From the IMG/VR virus record IMGVR_UViG_3300042544_003310, positions 159,008-223,007 of that record: DNA of 64,000 bases, one strand, 5' to 3'. Positions within the stretch are counted from its first letter, which is position 1. The number at the start of each line of letters is the position of its first letter. This DNA is from a virus. The notes under the pieces were generated by a model that was given only the letters and a program-made list of their open reading frames with translations, did not search any database and was not told the origin of the DNA. Of the stretch, positions 54,823 through 62,744 are shown piece by piece. Both the position numbers and the translations under genes were made by a program.

Positions 54823-57038
54823 CTTTTGTTTCCGTATCGGGGATCAATTGGCTTGACATGAATCTGATCAAACAGCAGAGGAAAGTTGGGCAAAACTTTT
54901 GGTAGGTCTGTTCTCTCCAACCAATTGTAATTTACGCTGCTGTGTGGAATGAAGTTGGGGAAATCGTGAGTTCCGCCCTTGCTCTTCAAATGATGATGAA
55001 ATTTGTGTGCCAGGTCACAATCTAGGTCTAGGCACAGGGCTTTGTCGCCCATTTTGGTCCAACCTTTTATTTGTGCTGGCACAACCACAGTGTTACCATG
55101 CATGCTCATGAGGTGAGGCACTGGTTTTTGGCTATACAAAACAGTCATGTGAAGATCATCAGTATTCATACAGGGAACACCTTGACTTTCACACCATTCT
55201 TTGAGCTCTCGAGCATTTTTGGGACTCATGCTCAAAACAACTATGGTGCCAGCAGCGTGCTCATGAGCTTCCATTACTGTGTTCCTAGGGTGCTTGAGAT
55301 AGCGTCGAACTGATTGGAACAGCCTATTGGAAAGTTCATCATCCAAACCCACAGCTTGGTGGAAAGCCTTTTTGTCTTTGTTCAAAACAGCCTCACGTGC
55401 CTTGGTGCCGCTTATTCCACTAACGCCAATGCCATCTGGATGCCGTTCTCCAGCTGATACAATTTCAATCGTCACTGGTTGACGTTGATGTTTTTCACGT
55501 ATTTCTGGACTGTTCCAAGAGTCAAAAAGGTCTTTCATGCCCTGCACACGATCTTCGCCGGCAACAAATACAAAATGTCTATAGCCTTTGTTGTAGAGCC
55601 ATTCTGCGGCTTGCAGCGGAGTTTTGATGCTCTCATCCTGCACCACATGATCTTGGTGTTGAGACATAATCTCTTGGAAAAACTCCAGCTTTTCCGCCCA
55701 AGGCAATGGATTCTTTTTTCCGTCTTGACTGTGACTCAAAAAGATCCAATAGTCACCCTTGCCAGCGTGTTTGGCCATTGTGTTAACCAAGTGCTGATGA
55801 CCACGAGTGGGAGGATTCATCCTCCCAAAGGTCCAAACTACCCGGTTGTGTTCTTGTTCCATCAATGAATCAGGCTCGCCTTTTCTCATAAATTGGGCAC
55901 GATTTACAAACTTCACTATTCCAGTGGGAGTTACAGCCACAAATCCCTCATGTCCTGGATCTCCACCCAAACTAGCACCCACTGTCCCATCTGTTTGACG
56001 GTCCATTTGTTTCTTGAGATCCAGCTTCAAACTTGTTAACAAACTTACTATCCGCCACACGCTATTGTAACCATGGATGTGGCTTTGAATCCATTTCAAA
56101 CACTTGGCCTGCATTGCAGGGCTAGCAGTACTGTTGAGCCCTGTAAGCCACTCCAAAAACTCTCTACTCACATGGCTAAATGTGGAACTACCACGTTCTG
56201 CCTTTTTGGCCAAAAAGCTTTTCATCAAGCCAGGAAGGCTCAAGATTTCATGACTGGCTAGTTGTCCTCTGTCCAAAAATGATTTCACACTTACAGCATG
56301 CACTCTAAACAAGTGGGATAATTTGTCAACTAAGTTTTTATCCAGGTTCAAACTTTTGAGCATGGTGGCTTCATGAGGTAGGATAGCCAGTCCTTGATCA
56401 GTGCGAAAGCCATATTGACTAATGTTTCGCAAGGCTTCTGGTTCCTGATCTTCAGGGCTTTGATAAACACTGTGCATGACCACGCCAGCACTGCTGTTGG
56501 CAATCATTTCACCATATTGACTGTTGACAGGCACACGATAAGTTATTTTGTTGGGTGTAAATTCATATGCCCCATCTACAATGGGAGGTACACCAGTCCA
56601 CAACAAATCCGCTTGAACGTAACCGATAAATCCTTTTGGGGTAACTTTTTTCAACAATGGGTAGAGACTGGCTATTTTGTTGGCATATGCCAGTCGAGCA
56701 CTCTTTGCACTGGGGCTGGTGTCTTTCATTTTCCTGCTCATGAGCATATTGACAATATCCTCAGGGCTTGTGGTTAAACCATTGTATTTTTTACTGCTGA
56801 ATCCAGCTTTGTCTGTTAACACAAATTTATAGTCTTTCCATCCAGAAATCAAGGCTGGTGTTCCATCCATTTTTATACTAACATACTCGGGTTGATGAGC
56901 AGTTGTGCTCAGTATATGAAAAGCTCTTTTGGCACCATCTAACCCCTCATCGAAGATCATGTCTTCTGGATGCTCGATACGGGCTTTGGCCTCAGTCAAA
57001 GAGAGATTTACTACTGGTAATAAGTCAAACAGCTTCAT
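54819..57038 (-). CDS. Three-domain ligase-like / TxGH nucleotidyltransferase / 2H phosphoesterase, predicted packaged
   Basis: 739 residues with three recognisable parts. (1) About 40-385: ATP-dependent ligase-like adenylyltransferase, with KMDG (56-59, motif I), FIGYVQADLLW (137-147, motif III), EGFV (364-367, IV) and VKFV (375-378, V). (2) About 398-560: HIGH-superfamily nucleotidyltransferase like NMN adenylyltransferase or CoaD, with FGRMNPPTRGH (404-414) and ISGTKAR (542-548). (3) About 595-710: 2H phosphoesterase with HMT (630-632) and HSS (699-701), which can open 2',3'-cyclic phosphates. The N-terminus MKLFDLLPVVNLSLTE then Ala fits the packaged tag. The ligase-phosphoesterase order recalls the eukaryotic tRNA ligase Trl1. 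Domain calls are strong; joint function is inferred. Confidence 0.8.
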   Translation of the reverse strand: MKLFDLLPVVNLSLTEAKARIEHPEDMIFDEGLDGAKRAFHILSTTAHQPEYVSIKMDGTPALISGWKDYKFVLTDKAGFSSKKYNGLTTSPEDIVNMLMSRKMKDTSPSAKSARLAYANKIASLYPLLKKVTPKGFIGYVQADLLWTGVPPIVDGAYEFTPNKITYRVPVNSQYGEMIANSSAGVVMHSVYQSPEDQEPEALRNISQYGFRTDQGLAILPHEATMLKSLNLDKNLVDKLSHLFRVHAVSVKSFLDRGQLASHEILSLPGLMKSFLAKKAERGSSTFSHVSREFLEWLTGLNSTASPAMQAKCLKWIQSHIHGYNSVWRIVSLLTSLKLDLKKQMDRQTDGTVGASLGGDPGHEGFVAVTPTGIVKFVNRAQFMRKGEPDSLMEQEHNRVVWTFGRMNPPTRGHQHLVNTMAKHAGKGDYWIFLSHSQDGKKNPLPWAEKLEFFQEIMSQHQDHVVQDESIKTPLQAAEWLYNKGYRHFVFVAGEDRVQGMKDLFDSWNSPEIREKHQRQPVTIEIVSAGERHPDGIGVSGISGTKAREAVLNKDKKAFHQAVGLDDELSNRLFQSVRRYLKHPRNTVMEAHEHAAGTIVVLSMSPKNARELKEWCESQGVPCMNTDDLHMTVLYSQKPVPHLMSMHGNTVVVPAQIKGWTKMGDKALCLDLDCDLAHKFHHHLKSKGGTHDFPNFIPHSSVNYNWLERTDLPKVLPNFPLLFDQIHVKPIDPRYGNKS

Positions 57039-57084
57039 TGTTACGCCCCAACATAATCTTTTGGCAATCTATTGAATTATTTAA

Positions 57085-57091
57085 CAGATCA
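57085..57091 (-). promoter_or_regulatory. Possible late promoter element before the ligase fusion
   Basis: Minus-strand TTAAATA about 50 nt upstream of the ATG at 57038. The distance is long, so support is moderate. Confidence 0.35.
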
Positions 57092-57158
57092 AGGCGTCCA
57101 TTTTGACTTCTTCTGTAACCAATTACAAAATTTAGGGTTTCAAACACAAAGGACTATA

Positions 57159-58004
57159 ATGGCATTGGTTCCCAAGATCAAATATCTAACAAACAAAGAT
57201 TTATTGTCTGCAATCCATGAAAGTAAGCTTACTTTTTGTGAATTTGTTGACAAAAAATACACTGATTTTGATGTCATTGTATATGATCTTGCAGCAGCAA
57301 CTCCAGAAGTTTTGGACGCTGCTCGACACAAAAAGCTAGCTAACAAAATGGCTGAAGAAAAGAAAGCCAGCGGCAGCAAGACTTTTGAATCTTCATTAAC
57401 ATTGGATAATGTGCCTTTGGATGAAATTGTTGTGAGGCTTATGACTTTTGTGCACATTCCGTTAAACCCTGCCAAAGCTGACAAAGCCAAAAATCAGGCA
57501 GAAAAACACATCAGATGCAATTTCCCTCCTTTTCAACATTGGATTTTCCAAAACAATGAATGGAAATGTGTGGGCAAGAGTCATCACAAAAAGGGTGAAT
57601 TCACCTTAACTGGCGGTAGGATTACTGATAGACTGGCTGCTATGTGGATCAAATTGGTTGATCGCTATGGGCATAGAGGCAACTGGAGAGGTTACACTTA
57701 TCTTGACGAAATGAAAGCGCAAGCACTGGTGCAATTGGCACAAGTGGGACTTCAATTTGATGAAGCTAAAAGCTCAAACCCCTTTGCTTATTATACTACC
57801 GTAAGTAGTACAAGTTTTCTCAAGATATTACAACTGGAAAAGAGAAGTCAACACATAAGAGATGATCTTTTGATCATGCATGGTGCAACACCCAGTCACA
57901 CCCGACAGACCGAGGATCAGTTGGCACAACAACTGGGATTTGACAATGCAGAAGCAGCAGTCCCACTTGTTGTGCCCCAAATGAGCCCAACTGGCCCCAT
58001 CTAG
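57159..58004 (+). CDS. 55: Late-transcription sigma factor gp55-like
   Basis: 281 residues from the ATG at 57159, chosen for AAAGGACTATA upstream. GRITDRLAAMWIKLVDRYGH, NWRGYTYLDEMKAQAL, QFDEAKSSNPFAYYTTV, EKRSQHIRDDLLIMHG match T4-type gp55, a reduced sigma factor that recognises the TATAAATA late element together with the sliding clamp. T4 gp55 is 185 residues; the extra N-terminal part (EVLDAARHKKLANKMAEEKK) resembles the longer forms of T4-like marine phages. It explains the TAAATA elements before the structural genes here. Confidence 0.88.
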   Translation: MALVPKIKYLTNKDLLSAIHESKLTFCEFVDKKYTDFDVIVYDLAAATPEVLDAARHKKLANKMAEEKKASGSKTFESSLTLDNVPLDEIVVRLMTFVHIPLNPAKADKAKNQAEKHIRCNFPPFQHWIFQNNEWKCVGKSHHKKGEFTLTGGRITDRLAAMWIKLVDRYGHRGNWRGYTYLDEMKAQALVQLAQVGLQFDEAKSSNPFAYYTTVSSTSFLKILQLEKRSQHIRDDLLIMHGATPSHTRQTEDQLAQQLGFDNAEAAVPLVVPQMSPTGPI

Positions 58005-59722
58005 TATTTTTTGATCCACACTGCGTTGCCTGCATCATAAAAACGATTGTAGCCCAAATTTTTGGCAATTTCTTGCTCTGTATTGCCCGCAGCTAAGCCT
58101 TGTATTTTGTGTTTTTGAAATTTAAGTCGGCTCTGAACGTCATTTATATTTTTCCAATACCAATAATTGGGTGGACTGATATGACTTAACTCAAAGCCTG
58201 TTTTTTCGTAACCATTTCCCAGTCCCCAGTTCAAGTTACTGTAGGACACCAAGCTTTTGAATCCCAACTCCTGATGTGCATGATTCAAAAGCTTGCTAAG
58301 CCCTCCTGGCACATGATACCCAGGCAAAATACAATAACGGGCCAGCTCATAATCACTCCCTTTGCTATACCTAGTTTTGACAAAGCTAGCAAGTGCAACA
58401 AGCGACCCGTTGTGTTCCAAACCCCAAATATGTTTGGTTGGTATGTTGCCCTGCAAGTGTGAGTTCTGAATAAATGTTTTAGCTGTTCCAAAATCCACAA
58501 CTGTAATGTTGCATTTACGTGCACCAACAATTGTTTTTTTCAAACCCACTACGTGTGACAATCTGTCAAATATAATATTGGGTTTTTGCACCATCTCATG
58601 TTCCCAAATTTGAACAAGCCTTACACCTTTTTCAAGAGCTTGTTTCCATTTATTTTGATGATATTTTTTGTCTCCTATTTGGCAATCTGAATGATAAAAG
58701 ATGCCATTAAACTCAATACCCACATTTAAATCTGGAAGATAAAAGTCAATCTCCAATGGCTTGATAACTTGCCTATTCCATTGCTCAAAAGATATGTTAT
58801 TATCCCACAACCATTGTTTGATCTTTGTTTCTCCCCAACTTTCTTTTCTTGGATAACAAGCAAAACAACGCAAATCAGATTCTCTTTTCAAGGCAACACT
58901 GAATTGGTTATGGCATTTTTGGCAAACAAACGAATGTTCAGAATAACGATGTGAGTCCAAAAATTCTTCTTGAGTGAATAACGGAGTGTAATCAGTCCTA
59001 TTTGTAATATAGGAATCCCAAGATTTTTGCCGAAAAGTTTTCCTATTGGTCTCCCTATGCTCTGTTGTCAAAAACGGGGCCACAACACCATATTTTGAGA
59101 GGTTGGTTTTTTTGGTTTTAACTAACACCTCCAGGTTTTGAGCAGGAACAGGTGCTCCATAAGTGTTTTGAAACACCTCTATAGTTTTGGTTCTTATATC
59201 AGGATGTTGCTGAGGAAAGTTTACTCCCCAATTTTCCTGGATCGTTTTTTGTGCTTTGTCTAAAACAACAGGATTTAAGGTTGGAGCTTTTGCGCCATAC
59301 TTTTCAAAACATGTGGTCTCAGCTTTGGCTTTGACCTTGTCATGTTGACTTGCATACTCAAAACCATACTTTTGAAGGTTGGTATTTTTACGTTTTTCGT
59401 GAATATGATTTATTTCATCTCTAGTGCGGCTGTGTCGAACGCTTTCCTGATATTCACGATTACAGGAGCATTGAGATTGATTACCACAGAATTTTCTGAA
59501 CCCTAGAACCATATTATTGAAAGTCCTGAACTTACCACTCTGTTCACACCAACTGTTTTCTGCATTAGTGTTATGAACGTATGCATAAAATTTAGCTGCA
59601 ATTGGGCCTTCACAAGGAAATAATTTGTCTAGCTCTTCTTTGTGTATAGGCAACAACTTTGTCAACCTATTTGGTGTAATCTCCTTGTTCAACCAAAGTT
59701 CTTTCAATTCTGCCAAATTCAC
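58001..59722 (-). CDS. Putative homing endonuclease with repeat DNA-binding region and PD-(D/E)XK/Vsr-like domain
   Basis: 573 residues from GTG 59722 after GGAGAAAAATT. The N-terminal half has repeats of about 35 residues built on T-x-x-x-KYG (TNLQKYGFEYASQ, TCFEKYGAKAPT, NTYGAPVPA, TNLSKYGVVAPF), as in phage homing proteins. A zinc-like CQKC/CFAC pair follows (about 268-290), then a nuclease core SWGETKIKQWLWDN, LEIDFYLPDLNVGIEFNGIF and VQIWEHEM like Vsr/EDxHD enzymes. It sits between gp55 and gp47, typical of a selfish insertion. Activity is inferred. Confidence 0.78.
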   Translation of the reverse strand: MNLAELKELWLNKEITPNRLTKLLPIHKEELDKLFPCEGPIAAKFYAYVHNTNAENSWCEQSGKFRTFNNMVLGFRKFCGNQSQCSCNREYQESVRHSRTRDEINHIHEKRKNTNLQKYGFEYASQHDKVKAKAETTCFEKYGAKAPTLNPVVLDKAQKTIQENWGVNFPQQHPDIRTKTIEVFQNTYGAPVPAQNLEVLVKTKKTNLSKYGVVAPFLTTEHRETNRKTFRQKSWDSYITNRTDYTPLFTQEEFLDSHRYSEHSFVCQKCHNQFSVALKRESDLRCFACYPRKESWGETKIKQWLWDNNISFEQWNRQVIKPLEIDFYLPDLNVGIEFNGIFYHSDCQIGDKKYHQNKWKQALEKGVRLVQIWEHEMVQKPNIIFDRLSHVVGLKKTIVGARKCNITVVDFGTAKTFIQNSHLQGNIPTKHIWGLEHNGSLVALASFVKTRYSKGSDYELARYCILPGYHVPGGLSKLLNHAHQELGFKSLVSYSNLNWGLGNGYEKTGFELSHISPPNYWYWKNINDVQSRLKFQKHKIQGLAAGNTEQEIAKNLGYNRFYDAGNAVWIKKY

Positions 59723-59748
59723 AATTTTTCTCCAACCCTATTGCATAT

Positions 59749-59756
59749 TATTTATA
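59749..59756 (-). promoter_or_regulatory. Late promoter (TATAAATA) before the homing endonuclease
   Basis: Perfect TATAAATA on the minus strand, about 30 nt before GTG 59722: the best match to the T4 late consensus in the window. Confidence 0.72.
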
Positions 59757-59796
59757 TATCATAATGAATATCACAAATCTAGGTCCTGCCCACCTG

Positions 59797-59825
59797 TTGA
59801 ACTAACAGTTTTTATCAGCTATACT
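59797..59825 (+). promoter_or_regulatory. Sigma-70-like promoter before gp47
   Basis: TTGAAC, 17 nt, TATACT, 24 nt before the gp47 ATG. CAAGGAGAC provides the ribosome site. Confidence 0.6.
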
Positions 59826-59849
59826 CTGACTCAAGGAGACTTTTGAGTC

Positions 59850-60881
59850 ATGACTATCAATCTAGACAATGTTGATTTTTCAAAAGTAATTGCCATAACT
59901 GATGTGCATTTTGGCATGCGGAACAACTCCAAACAGCACAACACTTGGTGTACTGAGTTTTTGGAGTTTGTGGTCAAACGAGCACAAGAGCTGAAAATCA
60001 AAACACTCTTGTTTTTGGGCGACTGGAGTCACAACCGCAACAGTGTGAACATCAGCACACTCAATTACAGCCACAATGGCATGAAACTGCTAAACAACAA
60101 TTTTGACAATGTGATAATGCTCTTGGGCAACCATGATCTCTATTTTCGAGATACTCTAGAGCTGCACAGTATTCCCTATGCACAGGATTTTTCAAATATT
60201 CACCTAATTGACAAAATCACCACAGTCAAAGACTATTGTTTTGTTCCTTGGTTGGTGGGTGATGAGTATAAGTTGATTCAAAAAATCAAACAGCCTTATT
60301 TGTTTTGTCATGCTGAAATTGCCAAGTTCCGGATGAATGCCATGGTGGAAATGCCCGATCATGGCGGCTTGAACAGTGAACACTTTCAAAATCAAAAATT
60401 GGTGTTCAGTGGGCATTTTCACAAAAGGCAGCGAAAGGGCAACATTTGTTATATTGGCAATGCCTTTCCTCACAACTTTGCAGATGCGGGAGACGATGAT
60501 AGAGGGTTGATGATCTGGACTCCTGGAACTGATCCCATATTTGAAAAATGGCTTAGTGCACCCAAGTATCGCACGTATAACCTTACAGAGGCACTTCAGG
60601 ATCCTACCGGCTTGATAGACAACAAAACTTTCGCACGGATAACAGTAGATGCTGACTTAACTTATGAAGACCTTGCCTTCATTAGAGAGTTATTTGAAAC
60701 TCAGCTAGCTGCCTTGGATGTGAGTTTTATTCATGGCAGAAGTGATGGAGATGACACTGTTCTTGATGATAGTGAAATCAATTTTGAAAGCGTTGACTCA
60801 ATTGTGGTGTCACATTTGAATAGTATTGAAAGCACTACAATGAACAAACAACGCTTGATTGAAATCTATCAGAGTATTTGA
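59850..60881 (+). CDS. 47: Recombination endonuclease subunit gp47-like (Mre11/SbcD family)
   Basis: 343 residues, close to T4 gp47 (339). The metallophosphoesterase motifs are intact: ITDVHFG (Asp18, His20), LGDW (56-59), LLGNHD (91-96), CHAE and SGHFHKRQ. With gp46 it resects DNA ends for recombination-dependent replication. It is followed directly by gp46, whose TTG start overlaps this stop, so the subunits are made in step. Confidence 0.95.
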   Translation: MTINLDNVDFSKVIAITDVHFGMRNNSKQHNTWCTEFLEFVVKRAQELKIKTLLFLGDWSHNRNSVNISTLNYSHNGMKLLNNNFDNVIMLLGNHDLYFRDTLELHSIPYAQDFSNIHLIDKITTVKDYCFVPWLVGDEYKLIQKIKQPYLFCHAEIAKFRMNAMVEMPDHGGLNSEHFQNQKLVFSGHFHKRQRKGNICYIGNAFPHNFADAGDDDRGLMIWTPGTDPIFEKWLSAPKYRTYNLTEALQDPTGLIDNKTFARITVDADLTYEDLAFIRELFETQLAALDVSFIHGRSDGDDTVLDDSEINFESVDSIVVSHLNSIESTTMNKQRLIEIYQSI

Positions 60882-62659
60882 ACTTGATCATCCTCAAAAA
60901 CGTCACAATCAAAAACTTCATGAGTGTGGGTGCTGTTACACAATCAGTTACTCTCACACAACCTGGCTTGACTCTTGTATTGGGCGAGAATCTAGACTTG
61001 GGCGGCAACGGCAACCGGAATGGTGTTGGCAAATCGACGCTGATTTCAGCCATTTGTTATGCCCTGTATGGTCAAGCTCTTACTAACATCAAGAAAAACA
61101 ATCTCATCAACAGCATCAACAAAAAGAACATGGTGGTGAGTATTGAGTTTGAAGCCCACGGCAACAGCTACAAAATTGAACGTGGCCGTGCCCCTAGTTT
61201 TTTCCGCTATGTTGTAAATGATGAATCAGTAAATGAAAACAAAAGTGCAGACGAAGCTCAAGGCGAAAACAAAGATACTCAGAAAGAGATTGAGAAGGTA
61301 TTGGGCATCAGCCACACCATGTTCAAACACATTGTGGCTTTGAACACCTATACTGAGCCATTTTTGAGCATGGGTGCTGGAAAACAGCGAGAAATAATTG
61401 AAGAGCTGTTGGGAATTACATTACTGTCTCAGAAGGCAGAAAACCTCAAAAAGCTTATTCAAACAACCAAACAAACTATTGAACAAGAAGAGTTCAAAAT
61501 ACATACTATCAAAAACAGCAATACACGTATTTTGAGCACTATTGAAAGTTTGAATCAAAAAACCCAACAGTGGGATACTCAACATCAGAACAAAATTCAA
61601 GACTTGGAAAATGCACTAGATGCTTTGAGTCATCTTGATGTTGAGCAGGAAATTCAAAGTCACAAAGACAATCTTGTGTATCGTGAACTTCAAACAGCAT
61701 TGAAGAATGTGCGCAGCCAAAGCCAAACAAAAACACAGCATGGAACACAGCTGAAGGCGCAACAAAACAACTGGTTAACTCAGTATAGTCAAATTCAAGA
61801 CCACAACTGCGCAATGTGTGGTCAAAAGATTCATGACGAGAAACAAACACATCTGCTGGACGACCTTGAGCACAAAATTACCAAACTGGACAGCAGCATT
61901 CAAACACTGGAACAGGAATGCCTGAGTTTGACACAAGAACTGGATGAGCTCATGGGTCTGTCTAGTGCTGTATCGCTAAACCAAACATTTTACAAAAGCA
62001 TTGATGAGGCATATGAGCATCGAAACAGTCTCACACTTCTTAGTGGTGAACTGGACAAACTTAAGCTTGAAACCAATCCTTATCAAGCCCAAGTGGGTAA
62101 TTTAAATGACACACTGCAAGAAGTCACTTATGATTCACTAAATGAACTCAGCCAACTCAAAGACCATCAAGAGTTTCTCTTGAAGCTGCTAACAAACAAA
62201 GACAGCTTCATCCGAAAGCGTATTATTGATCAAAACCTCAGCTACTTGAATCACAGACTGGGTGAATATCTAGCTGGATTGATGTTGCCACACCAAGTTA
62301 AATTCAGCAACGACTTGGGAGTTGAGATCATGCATATGGGCGTAGACTTTGACTTTGACAGTCTCAGCCGAGGTGAACGCACAAGAGTTTGTTTGGCACT
62401 CAGCTGGGCATTCCGAGACATTTTTGAAAACATGAACACCAGCATCAACTTCATGGCTGTTGATGAGATCCTTGATGTGGGACTTGACAGCACAGGACTT
62501 GAAAGATCTCTAGAGACGCTTAAGGCTATGAGCAGAGATCGGAACAAGAACATTTTGTTGATCTCACATAGAGAAGAGCTAACAAGTCGCTGCGATCGAG
62601 TTTTGTATGTTATCAAAGAGTTAGGTTTCACTCGTTTCAGCTATGAAAGCGGTGAGTAA
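60878..62659 (+). CDS. 46: Recombination endonuclease subunit gp46-like (Rad50/SbcC family)
   Basis: 593 residues (T4 gp46: 560). Walker A NRNGVGKST (47-54) follows LVLGENLDLGG; the long middle is coiled coil with a zinc-hook-like NCAMCGQKI (Cys311, Cys314); the C-terminus has the ABC signature SLSRGERTRVCLALSW and Walker B NFMAVDEILDVGLD. It starts with TTG 60878 in a TTGA overlap with gp47. Partner of gp47 in end resection. Confidence 0.95.
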   Translation: MNLIILKNVTIKNFMSVGAVTQSVTLTQPGLTLVLGENLDLGGNGNRNGVGKSTLISAICYALYGQALTNIKKNNLINSINKKNMVVSIEFEAHGNSYKIERGRAPSFFRYVVNDESVNENKSADEAQGENKDTQKEIEKVLGISHTMFKHIVALNTYTEPFLSMGAGKQREIIEELLGITLLSQKAENLKKLIQTTKQTIEQEEFKIHTIKNSNTRILSTIESLNQKTQQWDTQHQNKIQDLENALDALSHLDVEQEIQSHKDNLVYRELQTALKNVRSQSQTKTQHGTQLKAQQNNWLTQYSQIQDHNCAMCGQKIHDEKQTHLLDDLEHKITKLDSSIQTLEQECLSLTQELDELMGLSSAVSLNQTFYKSIDEAYEHRNSLTLLSGELDKLKLETNPYQAQVGNLNDTLQEVTYDSLNELSQLKDHQEFLLKLLTNKDSFIRKRIIDQNLSYLNHRLGEYLAGLMLPHQVKFSNDLGVEIMHMGVDFDFDSLSRGERTRVCLALSWAFRDIFENMNTSINFMAVDEILDVGLDSTGLERSLETLKAMSRDRNKNILLISHREELTSRCDRVLYVIKELGFTRFSYESGE

Positions 62660-62672
62660 TTATCTGTACTCC

Positions 62673-62680
62673 ATAAATAT
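62673..62680 (+). promoter_or_regulatory. Late promoter-like element before the GIY-YIG gene
   Basis: ATAAATAT, 14 nt after the gp46 stop and 65 nt before the GIY-YIG start. Late promoters with hairpin leaders are known for T4 homing endonuclease genes. Confidence 0.5.
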
Positions 62681-62688
62681 AGATATAT

Positions 62689-62718
62689 GCCGGTCACGAC
62701 CCTGGCAGGTCCACCGGC
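62689..62718 (+). promoter_or_regulatory. Leader hairpin upstream of the GIY-YIG gene
   Basis: GCCGGT (62689-62694) pairs with ACCGGC (62713-62718), and GACC (62698-62701) with GGTC (62708-62711), around a 6-nt loop. It ends about 26 nt before the ATG and may stabilise or regulate the endonuclease mRNA. Confidence 0.6.
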
Positions 62719-62744
62719 TCTATCGCTTTAAGGGAGCAACAGCT

